Positions 50,506-59,191 of a stretch of DNA of 64,000 bases are shown piece after piece. Numbering within the stretch: the stretch's first letter is position 1; every line of letters starts with the position of its first letter. The stretch is from Limnobaculum parvum (lineage in GTDB: Bacteria; Pseudomonadota; Gammaproteobacteria; Enterobacterales; Enterobacteriaceae). The stretch spans positions 2,824,001-2,888,000 of the forward strand of contig NZ_CP029185.2 in assembly GCF_003096015.2 (NCBI RefSeq). The letters run 5' to 3'. The position numbers were made by a program, and so were the translations under genes. The notes below the pieces were generated by a model that made no database searches, was not told the DNA's origin, and saw nothing but the letters and a program-made list of their open reading frames with translations.

Positions 50506-51354
50506 ATGGCCAGACAGCGCATGCGTTATATCACTTTGCCTAGCGGGGACGATGTCCCGGTATTTGGTCAGGGTACCTGGTTTATGGGGGAACGCAGCTC
50601 CGATATTCAACGCGAAATTCAAACCTTGCGTCATGGTATTGAGCGGGGTTTATCACTGATTGATACCGCAGAAATGTATGCTGATGGTGGTGCCGAACGC
50701 GTCGTTGGCGCAGCAATTAAAGGCTGTCGTGACGATGTGTTTCTGGTCAGTAAAGTACTTCCTAGTAATGCCAGTGCACAAGGGACTATTGCTGCCTGTG
50801 AAGGCAGCTTAAAACGCTTGGGCACGGAATACATTGACCTCTATTTGCTACACTGGCGAGGCCATATTCCGTTAAAAGAGACGGTTAACGCAATGGAAGA
50901 CCTCGTGGAACAAGGGAAAATCGGCCAATGGGGCATCAGCAATTTTGACGTCAACGATCTGGAAGCGCTAATGACCCTTGTGGACAATGAGCAAATTGCC
51001 ACCAATCAGGTGCTGTATAACCTCTCCCGTCGGGGGATTGAATACGACCTGCTGCCATGGTGTCGCAGTAATAGTATGCCCGTCATGGCCTATTCGCCCA
51101 TTGAACAGGCTCGCCTGCTGGAGCACCCTGCGCTGGTGACGGTGGCAAAACGTCATCACGCTACGCCAGCGCAAATTGCGCTGGCGTGGGTATTGCGCGA
51201 TCACAATATTATTACGATTCCTAAAGCCTCTACTGTTGAACATATGATAGAGAATATTGGTAGTTTAAGTATTCATCTGGAGCATGAGGATTACGTTACG
51301 CTAGATGCGGCATTCCCACCGCCATCGCGGAAGAAACCTTTGGAAATGCTTTAA
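50506..51354 (+). CDS. Aldo/keto reductase (YeaE-like)
   Basis: A 282-residue NADPH-dependent aldo/keto reductase. Catalytic residues are visible: Asp/Tyr in LSLIDTAEMYADGGAE (near residue 52), Lys in FLVSKVLP and His in LYLLHWRG. The NADP site is in ITIPKASTVEHMIEN. It resembles E. coli YeaE (284), a methylglyoxal/aldehyde reductase, but is not at the yeaE locus. It starts 25 bases after rraB and ends in a long hairpin; the two may be co-transcribed. Confidence 0.85.
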   Translation: MARQRMRYITLPSGDDVPVFGQGTWFMGERSSDIQREIQTLRHGIERGLSLIDTAEMYADGGAERVVGAAIKGCRDDVFLVSKVLPSNASAQGTIAACEGSLKRLGTEYIDLYLLHWRGHIPLKETVNAMEDLVEQGKIGQWGISNFDVNDLEALMTLVDNEQIATNQVLYNLSRRGIEYDLLPWCRSNSMPVMAYSPIEQARLLEHPALVTVAKRHHATPAQIALAWVLRDHNIITIPKASTVEHMIENIGSLSIHLEHEDYVTLDAAFPPPSRKKPLEML

Positions 51355-51360
51355 CACGCT

Positions 51361-51409
51361 ATAATCAGGGCGAATAAAATGGCTGACACATTTATTCGCC
51401 CGTGATTAT
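51361..51409 (+). terminator. Terminator after the aldo/keto reductase gene
   Basis: ATAATCA-GGGCGAATAAA pairs with TTTATTCGCCC-G-TGATTAT around a 12-base loop, about an 18-bp stem. No other signal was seen in 51355-51638. Confidence 0.7.
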
Positions 51410-51638
51410 TTCAATCGCAATCCGTTCGCTGAAGTTTTAATTAAACTAATATAATCAGCAAATTATATTAATAATTGATTGCGACTCTGGCCCTGTCTTT
51501 TTGCCGAAAAAAAGTCACCGGTTCATACTTATCAACATTTACAACAGGTTTTAGATCAGTGGTTGCGTTACTGATTAAATCAATTAATATCTTGGCATCA
51601 CTTGATAACACTTATCGTAATATTCAGTAAGGATACTC

Positions 51639-52277
51639 ATGAGAAGACTTCCAATTTACCTAATGCTGGACACGTCCGGTTCAATGACCGGAGAACCCAT
51701 TGAAGCAGTAAAAAATGGTGTTCAGACTCTGTTATCAACTCTGCGACAGGATCCCTATGCATTAGAAACCGCCTATCTGTCGGTTATCACCTTCGATTCA
51801 TCTGCCCGGCAAATCATCCCTCTCACTGAACTGCTTAACTTTAAATCCCCTGATTTAGTAGCGACCGGTACAACCGCCTTCGGTGAAGCCTTATCACTAT
51901 TATCCAGCAGTATTGAGAACGAAGTTCAGAAAACCACAGCAGAAATTAAAGGTGACTGGCGTCCACTGGTATTTATTATGACCGACGGCGCACCAACCGA
52001 TGACTGGCGTAAAGGTCTGGCTGACTTTAAGAAAGCACGTACTGGCGTGGTGGTTGCCTGTGCCGCAGGTCAACATGCTGACACCTCTGTGCTACGAGAA
52101 GTCACCGAAGTGGTGCTTCAACTCGACACCGCGGATTCCAACTCCATCAAAGCATTCTTTAAATGGGTATCCGCCAGTATTTCAGTCGGTAGCCAAAAAG
52201 TTGATTCTGGGCAAAAAGAGGTGACCGGCCTCGATGATCTACCGCCACCACCACCTGAAGTTAACGTTGTACTGTAA
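51639..52277 (+). CDS. TerY-like VWA domain protein 1
   Basis: A 212-residue von Willebrand factor A domain protein of the TerY group. The MIDAS metal motif is DTSGSM (residues 11-16), followed by the conserved threonine region (ATGTTAFGEAL) and FIMTDGAPTDDW. The C-terminus is a proline-rich tail (DDLPPPPPEVNVVL). TerY proteins act in tellurite/stress (Ter) systems as metal-dependent interaction modules. First gene of a six-gene operon. It begins MRRLPI, shared with the two other VWA genes in the cluster. Confidence 0.88.
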   Translation: MRRLPIYLMLDTSGSMTGEPIEAVKNGVQTLLSTLRQDPYALETAYLSVITFDSSARQIIPLTELLNFKSPDLVATGTTAFGEALSLLSSSIENEVQKTTAEIKGDWRPLVFIMTDGAPTDDWRKGLADFKKARTGVVVACAAGQHADTSVLREVTEVVLQLDTADSNSIKAFFKWVSASISVGSQKVDSGQKEVTGLDDLPPPPPEVNVVL

Positions 52278-52301
52278 CGAGATTAAAATTAAGGAGAAGT
52301 T

Positions 52302-52943
52302 ATGGCTGTTAGTTTAAGTAAAGGACAAGGCGTTAGTTTAAAGAAAAATGAGTTTGATTTGTCCTCAGTCACCATCGGCTTAGGCTGGGATATCAATGAA
52401 GAGAAAAAAGGCTTCTTTGGTAGTCTGATGGGCAAAAAAAGCGAAGATTACGATTTAGACGTTGCCGCCTTCTTATGTGATGAGAATGGTAAAGTTAAAG
52501 ATCTCGGTAACCAAACTAATGGCCGCCCAACGTTAGTCAATGGCGACATTGTTTTCTTTAACAGTCAAAAACATAAGTCTGGTCAAATCTGGTTAACCGG
52601 CGATAACCGTACGGGTGAAGGCGATGGTGATGATGAACAAATCATTGCTAAATTAAATACCCTAGGCCCGGAATACGCCAAGATTGTATTTATCGTACAG
52701 ATCTACAAAGGCCAAGAATTACAACAAAACTTTGGAAAAGTGAAAAACGCCTATATTCGCGCCGTTGATGCAAAAAATATCGAAATGGCGCGATTCAATC
52801 TGTCCGGTGGTGCTGAATATGCAAACCAGTGTTCACTGCTGTTTGCAGAATTAGTCAGAGAAGATAGCGGTTGGAAACTTAACGCAATCGGTGAACCATC
52901 GCCTTCCGACAGTTTTGTGTCACACCTGAAGGACTACGTTTAA
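52302..52943 (+). CDS. TerD-domain protein, TerX-like
   Basis: A 213-residue TerD-family protein. Starts MAVSLSKGQGVSLKKNE, with IGLGWDINE and an insert (KKGFFGSLMGKKSEDYD) before the LDVAAFL strand, then the calcium-binding acid loop GDNRTGEGDGDDE (near residue 103). The insert and length set it apart from TerD and TerE (191-192) and fit TerX. It lies between two VWA genes, and its stop overlaps the next start (TAATG). Confidence 0.85.
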   Translation: MAVSLSKGQGVSLKKNEFDLSSVTIGLGWDINEEKKGFFGSLMGKKSEDYDLDVAAFLCDENGKVKDLGNQTNGRPTLVNGDIVFFNSQKHKSGQIWLTGDNRTGEGDGDDEQIIAKLNTLGPEYAKIVFIVQIYKGQELQQNFGKVKNAYIRAVDAKNIEMARFNLSGGAEYANQCSLLFAELVREDSGWKLNAIGEPSPSDSFVSHLKDYV

Positions 52944-53581
52944 TGAGAAGGCTACCCGTCTATATTCTGCTGGATACATCAGGCTCAATGCGTGGGGAGC
53001 CGATTCATTCAGTGAATGTTGGTATTCAAGCAATGCTCAATGCGCTCAAGCAAGATCCTTATGCCTTAGAAAGCGTGCATATTTCGATTATCACCTTTGA
53101 TAATGAAGCCAGAGAGCATACTCCACTGACCGCACTGGAAAACTTCCAGTTTACGGATATTGAAGTACCCAGTGCCGGTGGAACCTTTATGGGCGCTGGC
53201 CTTGAATTACTGATTAAGCTGGTAGATCGTGACGTTAAGCGTTCAACTGAAGATCAAAAAGGTGATTGGCGCCCGCTGGTGTTCCTGATGACTGACGGTA
53301 GCCCATCGGATGCTTATGCTTACACTCAGGCCATTGAGGAAATCAAGAAGCGTCCTTTTGGTTCAATTATTGCCTGTGCCGCGGGGCCTAAAGCCAAGCA
53401 TGAATATTTGACCCAACTAACCGACCGGGTGGTTTCTCTCGATACGTTAGATTCCACTGCCTTTTCCAGCTTCTTCAAATGGGTATCGGCAAGCGTTTCT
53501 GTTGGTAGCAGTAGTGCAGGGATTACAGACACACAACGTACTCTCCCACCACCTCCCCCGGAAATTCAACTGGTTCTGTAA
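52943..53581 (+). CDS. TerY-like VWA domain protein 2
   Basis: A 212-residue VWA protein, paralogue of the gene at 51639 and of equal length. MIDAS DTSGSM (residues 11-16), VPSAGGTFMGAGLELL and FLMTDGSPSDAYAY. It ends in the same proline-rich tail (LPPPPPEIQLVL). Translation is coupled to the TerX-like gene by a one-base overlap. A 174-base gap follows before the third VWA gene. Confidence 0.88.
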   Translation: MRRLPVYILLDTSGSMRGEPIHSVNVGIQAMLNALKQDPYALESVHISIITFDNEAREHTPLTALENFQFTDIEVPSAGGTFMGAGLELLIKLVDRDVKRSTEDQKGDWRPLVFLMTDGSPSDAYAYTQAIEEIKKRPFGSIIACAAGPKAKHEYLTQLTDRVVSLDTLDSTAFSSFFKWVSASVSVGSSSAGITDTQRTLPPPPPEIQLVL

Positions 53582-53755
53582 AACCCGAATGGCAAAGAGT
53601 CTCTCATGCGAAGCTTTGCTATTCTTATTTACGCCCGTCAAGCTGAACATTGTGTTTAGCGCTATCAGCCATTTTTTACCTAAAGGTCATTTCGATTACC
53701 GTTGATGGTCTTCAGTTAAAAAATAGCACTCAAATTAACATAAAGGATTTTGGTT

Positions 53756-54796
53756 ATGAGAAGACTTCCCATTTTTTTCGTTCTCGATTGTTCTGAATCG
53801 ATGATTGGAGAAAATCTGAAAAAGCTCAATGATGGTCTACAAATGATCATTGGCGATCTAAGACGAGATCCCCACGCGTTAGAAACCGTTTATATCTCTG
53901 TGATTGCTTTTGCTGGCATCGCTAAAACTATTGCGCCATTAGTTGAAGTTGTTTCATTTTATCCGCCGAGATTACCGATTGGCGGCGGCACCTCCCTTGG
54001 CGGAGCGCTTAATGAACTGTCCTACCAAATCGATCGCAATGTGATAAAAACCACCGCCGAACGCAAAGGGGACTGGAAGCCTATCGTTTATTTGCTGACA
54101 GATGGCCGCCCTACCGATAATTACACCGATGCGATTAAACGTTGGAAAGAGCAGCACGCGAAAAAAGCTAACCTGATTGCCATTGGGCTTGGTCAGTCGG
54201 CAGACCTCAACATATTGAGGCAGCTAACCGATAACGTATTGCTGTTTGAAGATACTCAAGAGGGTGACTTTACTAAGTTTGTAAAATGGATAACGGCTTC
54301 CGTCGTCGCCCATAGCCGCAGCGTGGGTGAAGAGCCGCCTCCACTACTGTCTAAAACCGATGAAATCGTGCGTTTAGCCAAAGATGAAGTCGCACGCGCT
54401 TATGATGATTCGTGCGTTACGTTGGTTGGTCGCTGTAATAAAACAGAACGGCCCTATCTGATCAAATATGAGCGCCCTAACGTGAATACTTCATCGCTTA
54501 ATTTTAAGCTGAATCTTAATCGTTTTAACTTAACCGGCTGCTTCCCTATTGATGAAGAGTATTTCTCGTGGAGTGATAACTCTGTATCAGCCCTACAAGT
54601 TAACACCTCTGAATTGGAAGGGGTTCCAGGTTGCCCACACTGTGGCAACTCAACGGCGTTTGCCGTTTGTGGCTGTGGAAAGTTAATCTGCGTTAATGGC
54701 CCGGAAGTCGTCAATTGTCCGTGGTGTAAACAGACCATCAAGTTTAACGATCACGGCAGCGACCATGACTTTGACGTAAACAGAGGGAAAGGCTAA
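53756..54796 (+). CDS. terY: VWA protein with C-terminal zinc ribbon (TerY type)
   Basis: A 346-residue protein. Residues 1-210 are a VWA domain with MIDAS DCSESM and LLTDGRPTDNY. Residues about 215-280 are a separate domain (TerY-C). Residues about 283-320 form a zinc ribbon with CPHCGNS, CGCGKLIC and CPWC. In the Ter literature VWA + PP2C + kinase is called the TerY-P triad. The next gene starts directly after its stop. The ATG at 53756 (MRRLPIFFVLD) is favoured by AAAGGA and by similarity to the other two VWA genes. Confidence 0.87.
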   Translation: MRRLPIFFVLDCSESMIGENLKKLNDGLQMIIGDLRRDPHALETVYISVIAFAGIAKTIAPLVEVVSFYPPRLPIGGGTSLGGALNELSYQIDRNVIKTTAERKGDWKPIVYLLTDGRPTDNYTDAIKRWKEQHAKKANLIAIGLGQSADLNILRQLTDNVLLFEDTQEGDFTKFVKWITASVVAHSRSVGEEPPPLLSKTDEIVRLAKDEVARAYDDSCVTLVGRCNKTERPYLIKYERPNVNTSSLNFKLNLNRFNLTGCFPIDEEYFSWSDNSVSALQVNTSELEGVPGCPHCGNSTAFAVCGCGKLICVNGPEVVNCPWCKQTIKFNDHGSDHDFDVNRGKG

Positions 54797-56338
54797 ATGA
54801 CAAATAATACGCGAGCACTGCTGACCGCCGGACTAAGCAATGTAACGCCACGTTTATCTGAACTCGAACTCAGCCATCTCGAGAAACAAGCTGAGATTCA
54901 GCATATTCTCAGCCGCTTCAGCCAGGAGCTTAATGAAAAAGTTCAGCAGCTCAATGCGGCGCTCCCGCTGTTTACAAATACGCAGGAGAAAGCAGAACCC
55001 GCACCTGAAACCATTTTAGCGGATGAAATCACACCAGCGGCAACAGAGAGTGAGATCGCTGCCGTTCATAACGATCTCGCCGCACCCGCTCAAAATGATA
55101 ACGCAACCCCGCTGAGACCGGGTCAGGTTCCAGATCGATCTGCGGCTCCGGCCATTGCACCTAAAGAGTCATCAATGCCAAAAGTTAATTTTGCCTTCGC
55201 CAATGCGAAAGTGGGCAGCGCCTATCTATCCAGAGTTGATGCCACCAGCCACTACGGTGAGGCAGTGACCATTCAGGAAATTAAGTTCAGCCATGATATT
55301 GGTATTGGCTTTAATCCTGAAACTCAGGAGTTATACGGTACACCAACCCTCGATGGTGATTATCAACTGTTTATCAAATGGACGACCGATGGAAAATCAT
55401 CGCACTTCTCAGAAGCATTAATGATCGTTAATCCCGATCCGCGCAGCCTGTGGAAAATTATCGAGCCACCGGCAGACGATAAGTATTTTAAGCCCAACAC
55501 TGATAATCAAATGATTAATCAGAGCGGTGTTAACATCGCCGCCGCCAGCCGCCGCGGGCGTTCTCATGAACACATTGGCTCGTTCAGAGACGATGACTTT
55601 TTTATCTCCCACGATAGCGAAACGGGCTGGAGCATTATGATCGTCGCCGATGGTGCCGGCAGCGCCCAAAACTCCCGGCGTGGTTCAGAGCTGGCCTCCG
55701 AGACGGCAGGTAGCTACCTGAGTAAGCAAATGCAGGGAGAGTCAGGCCAAAAATTAAAATCCCTGATTCAAGACTGGCAACCCGAATCACAAAAACAGAT
55801 CGGTCCCCTATTCTCAGAGTTATACAAGAATGCGGCAAAATTAGCGGTTAATGCGATCGAAAGCGAAGCGATCGATATGGCACAAACCACCAAATCTTAC
55901 TCTACGACGCTGTTGGCGACCGTATCTATTCGTATCAACGATGAACTGTTTGCTGCGGCATTCTGGATGGGCGACGGCGCTATTGCTGCCTACGGCCCAG
56001 TTGGAAAAGTGCGTTTATTGGGGATGCCGGACAGCGGTGAATACGCTGGCCAAACTCGTTTTCTGGATAATGATGCGATTAATGACAGTAGTTTTAATAA
56101 CCGTATCATGATTGGGAAATGGACCGAAATTACCCACCTGATCCTGATGACGGATGGCGTATCTGACCCCTATTTTGAAACGGATAACGGGCTGACTTCC
56201 AGCGATAAATGGGATCTTCTGGTTAATGAAATTCTACCTTGCCTTCAATCTGACGAAACCGCAGAGAAACTGACAGAATGGTTAAACTTCTTCTCGCCGG
56301 GTAATCATGACGACCGCACCATCGCTATTAGCTGGTAA
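54797..56338 (+). CDS. PP2C-family serine/threonine phosphatase of the TerY-P triad
   Basis: A 513-residue protein. Residues 1-50 are probably coiled coil (SELELSHLEKQAEIQHILS). A low-complexity Ala/Pro linker follows, then an Ig-like/cadherin-type region at about 120-215 (GIGFNPETQELYGTPTLDGDY). The PP2C domain starts near 250, with metal-binding DGAGSAQNSRRGS (about 285), WMGDGAIAA (about 391), LMTDGVSDPYF (about 452) and NHDDRTIAI (about 502). It should reverse the action of the kinase gene that follows. Starts immediately after the terY stop. Confidence 0.86.
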   Translation: MTNNTRALLTAGLSNVTPRLSELELSHLEKQAEIQHILSRFSQELNEKVQQLNAALPLFTNTQEKAEPAPETILADEITPAATESEIAAVHNDLAAPAQNDNATPLRPGQVPDRSAAPAIAPKESSMPKVNFAFANAKVGSAYLSRVDATSHYGEAVTIQEIKFSHDIGIGFNPETQELYGTPTLDGDYQLFIKWTTDGKSSHFSEALMIVNPDPRSLWKIIEPPADDKYFKPNTDNQMINQSGVNIAAASRRGRSHEHIGSFRDDDFFISHDSETGWSIMIVADGAGSAQNSRRGSELASETAGSYLSKQMQGESGQKLKSLIQDWQPESQKQIGPLFSELYKNAAKLAVNAIESEAIDMAQTTKSYSTTLLATVSIRINDELFAAAFWMGDGAIAAYGPVGKVRLLGMPDSGEYAGQTRFLDNDAINDSSFNNRIMIGKWTEITHLILMTDGVSDPYFETDNGLTSSDKWDLLVNEILPCLQSDETAEKLTEWLNFFSPGNHDDRTIAISW

Positions 56339-56358
56339 TGCAGAAAGGATAAGTTTAC

Positions 56359-57858
56359 ATGGCAAATATCATCACTTGTAAAACGGTAGACGGTAAGACC
56401 GTACAGTATGTAGACGACATCATTGGTTCCGGTGCCATGAAAGATGTCTATTTTTCACCCGATAAATCCTATGTGGTGGCTTTCTACAAAAACCCGCAAG
56501 ATGCACAGGCCGTCGATCGTATTCAGATGATCACCGGCAGGTTTAAGCAAAGCATCTTTGAACAAGTCGGCGGTGAATACTGGAAAGATTTATTCTGCTG
56601 GCCAACCGATATGATTGAGCATAATGGCAAACTGGGGATTGTCGTACCAACTTATCAAAACCATTTCTTTTTCAAATATGGTTCGAAAAATGACGATTTT
56701 CTCGCCATTAAAGGAAGAGAAAAAGAGGGAAAATGGTTCGCCAGCGCCAACAACCAGAATAAATTCCTCGATCCTCGGGAGCGTGGTAACACACTGAATT
56801 ATTTGAAGGTCTGTATTTTATTGTCACGGGCAGTTCGCAGAATGCATGCAGCCGGGCTGTGCCACAGTGACCTGAGCTACAAAAACGTGCTAATTGACCC
56901 GGAACAGGGACATGCCTGCGTCATCGATATTGATGGTTTGGTAGTACCCGGTAAATATCCACCTGACGTTGTGGGTACACCTGACTTTATTGCGCCGGAA
57001 GTGGTGAAAACCAGCCATTTACCAAAAGAAGATAAAAACCGTTTCCTGCCCAGCATTTTGACTGACCGTCATGCCTTGTCGGTACTGATCTATATGTATC
57101 TGTTTTATCGACACCCGCTGCGCGGCGGCAAGATTCATGATATTGATGATGAACTGCGTGATGAATCCCTTTCTATGGGGGAAAAAGCGCTGTTTATTGA
57201 AAACCCAACCGACCACAGCAATGCGGTAAAACTGAATCAGGTTAAAGCGTCTTCTCTGCCATGGGCCGATACCAATAAACTGCCTTACACCCTAATGGGC
57301 CCTTATCTGTCTGTGTTGTTTGAAAAGGCATTCATTACCGGCCTGCATGAGCCGTCGAAAAGACCAACTGCAGATGAATGGGAAGCCGCACTGGTCAAAA
57401 CGGTCGACCTGATTCAACCCTGTCAAAATCTGGCCTGCGAACAGAAATGGTATGTTTTCTCCGGAAAGACTCAACCGTCTTGCCCGTATTGCGGAACGGC
57501 ATACAAAGGTAAGTTGCCTATCCTCAATCTGTATTCATCACGTAAAGAAGGATCGTTTCGCCCAGACGATCATCGCCTGATGGTATGGACCGGGCAGTCG
57601 ATTTACCAGTGGCACGTTAACCGTCTGATTGCCCCGAATGAACGTACTACCGCAGAACAGAAAAAACGCGTTGGTTACTTTCAGTTCCATAACAATCAAT
57701 GGTGGCTGGTGAATGAAGGGATTAAGGCGCTATTAGTTCTGCCGGACAAACGCCAAATTGCTATTGGCGATAAGCTGGAACTCATCGATGGGCTTCAGTT
57801 TGTTCTGTCAACGGAAGAAGGTGGCAGACTAGTGGTGGTCCAAATGGTCGATAACTAA
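56359..57858 (+). CDS. Serine/threonine protein kinase of the TerY-P triad
   Basis: A 499-residue kinase. Glycine loop GSGAMKDVY (residues 23-31), lysine in VVAFYK, catalytic loop CHSDLSYKNVLID (HSD at 169-171, N176), DIDG (190-193) in place of DFG, and GTPDFIAPEVV. A zinc-ribbon-like segment with CQNLACEQKW and CPYCG lies at about 354-378. The last 120 residues look like an FHA-type beta domain. It replaces the usual HRD and DFG with HSD and DID, as in the small bacterial kinases of Ter systems. Last gene of the operon. Confidence 0.85.
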   Translation: MANIITCKTVDGKTVQYVDDIIGSGAMKDVYFSPDKSYVVAFYKNPQDAQAVDRIQMITGRFKQSIFEQVGGEYWKDLFCWPTDMIEHNGKLGIVVPTYQNHFFFKYGSKNDDFLAIKGREKEGKWFASANNQNKFLDPRERGNTLNYLKVCILLSRAVRRMHAAGLCHSDLSYKNVLIDPEQGHACVIDIDGLVVPGKYPPDVVGTPDFIAPEVVKTSHLPKEDKNRFLPSILTDRHALSVLIYMYLFYRHPLRGGKIHDIDDELRDESLSMGEKALFIENPTDHSNAVKLNQVKASSLPWADTNKLPYTLMGPYLSVLFEKAFITGLHEPSKRPTADEWEAALVKTVDLIQPCQNLACEQKWYVFSGKTQPSCPYCGTAYKGKLPILNLYSSRKEGSFRPDDHRLMVWTGQSIYQWHVNRLIAPNERTTAEQKKRVGYFQFHNNQWWLVNEGIKALLVLPDKRQIAIGDKLELIDGLQFVLSTEEGGRLVVVQMVDN

Positions 57859-57879
57859 TTTATCTGCTCGTTAAGCATA

Positions 57880-57908
57880 AAAAAGCCGCGAATATTTTCA
57901 CGGCTTTT
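57880..57908. terminator. Bidirectional terminator between the kinase gene and terE
   Basis: AAAAAGCCG, loop, CGGCTTTTT, with A and T tracts on both sides, between the two convergent Ter operons. Confidence 0.85.
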
Positions 57909-57934
57909 TCTATTAAACAGTAATCAACAAATGA

Positions 57935-58510
57935 TTAAATGTTTACACCGTACTGAATAGCTAAGGCCGCCAGACCACCGGCAAAACCCTGACCGATTGC
58001 CTTGAACTTCCACTCTGCACCGTGCTTATACAGTTCACCAAAGATCATGGCAGTTTCAGTTGAGGCATCTTCACTCAGATCAAAACGTGCAATTTCTTGA
58101 CTATTATCGTTATTCACGACGCGCATATAAGCGGAGCTAACCATACCAAAGTTTTGCTTCAGTTTTTCAGCTTCGTGAATGGTTACTGCGAAAATCAGCT
58201 TCTTCACATCTTCCGGAACTTTATCCATTGTGATCAGCACTTTCTCATCATCACCATCGCCTTCACCCGTACGGTTATCACCCTGATGAACCACTGAACC
58301 ACATGGGCTGGTTTTGTTATTAAAGAAAATGAATCCAGAATCGCTAATCACTTTACCTGCTTCGTTAACCATGAAGACAGATGCATCCAGATCGAAGTCT
58401 GCACCATCAGTAACGCGAGTATCCCAACCTAAGCCAATCATTGCTTTAGTCATTGTAGGTGCTTCTTTAGTTAAAGAAACATTACCGCCTTTGCTTAATG
58501 ATACTGCCAT
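57935..58510 (-). CDS. terE: TerE, TerD-domain calcium-binding protein
   Basis: A 191-residue TerD-family protein, the normal length of TerE. MAVSLSKGGNVSLTKEAP, IGLGWDTRVTDGADFDLDAS, the calcium-binding GDNRTGEGDGDDE and the C-terminal FKAIGQGFAGGLAALAIQYG match. TerD-domain proteins bind calcium and are required for tellurite resistance and some phage and colicin resistance in R478-type systems. Last gene of the leftward operon; an open gap of 69 bases separates it from terD. Confidence 0.92.
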   Translation of the reverse strand: MAVSLSKGGNVSLTKEAPTMTKAMIGLGWDTRVTDGADFDLDASVFMVNEAGKVISDSGFIFFNNKTSPCGSVVHQGDNRTGEGDGDDEKVLITMDKVPEDVKKLIFAVTIHEAEKLKQNFGMVSSAYMRVVNNDNSQEIARFDLSEDASTETAMIFGELYKHGAEWKFKAIGQGFAGGLAALAIQYGVNI

Positions 58511-58579
58511 AGTATTAATTCCTATTAATTGAGTAAGATGTTACAAAAACGGGCACTCTCAGGTACCCATTATTTTTTA

Positions 58580-59158
58580 TTAACCTACATGGATACCGTA
58601 TTGGGTAGCCATTGCTGCCAGACCGCCAGCATAACCCTGACCTACCGCTCTGAACTTAAATTCGCCGTTATGGCGATACAGCTCACCGAACACCATCGCG
58701 GTTTCCGTTGACGCATCTTCGCTCAGGTCATAACGCGCAATTTCGATATTGGTCAGTTCGTTAACAACGCGGATAAATGCATTAGCTACCTGACCAAAAT
58801 TTTGGCGGCGAACATCTGCATCATGAATGGTTACGGTAAACACCACTTTTTCTACATCAGCAGGGATGCTTGCCAAATTAATTTTCAATGATTCATCGTC
58901 GCCATCGCCATCACCTGTACGGTTGTCGCCAGTATGTTCAACAGAACCACATTGAGATTTCAGGTTGTTATAGAAAATAAAATCATTATCACCGCGAACT
59001 TTACCGCTCGCAGATAGCAAAAACGCAGAAGCATCCAGGTCAAAATCTGCGCCATCAGTCGAACGGTCATCCCATCCTAAACCAATGAGTACGCGAGTCA
59101 TTTGTGGATCGGCTTTACTTAAGGATACGTTTCCGCCTTTTGATAAACTAACACCCAT
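58580..59158 (-). CDS. terD: TerD, tellurium resistance protein
   Basis: A 192-residue TerD protein, nearly equal in length to R478/O157 TerD. MGVSLSKGGNVSLSKADP, LIGLGWDDRSTDGADFDLDASAF, acid loop GDNRTGDGDGDDE and GQGYAGGLAAMATQYGI are conserved. Cytosolic and probably membrane-associated through TerC and TerB. It follows terC by 33 bases and is preceded by AAGGAGT. Confidence 0.93.
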   Translation of the reverse strand: MGVSLSKGGNVSLSKADPQMTRVLIGLGWDDRSTDGADFDLDASAFLLSASGKVRGDNDFIFYNNLKSQCGSVEHTGDNRTGDGDGDDESLKINLASIPADVEKVVFTVTIHDADVRRQNFGQVANAFIRVVNELTNIEIARYDLSEDASTETAMVFGELYRHNGEFKFRAVGQGYAGGLAAMATQYGIHVG

Positions 59159-59191
59159 TACTTACTCCTTTAATAATTTAGCGTTTGTAAA

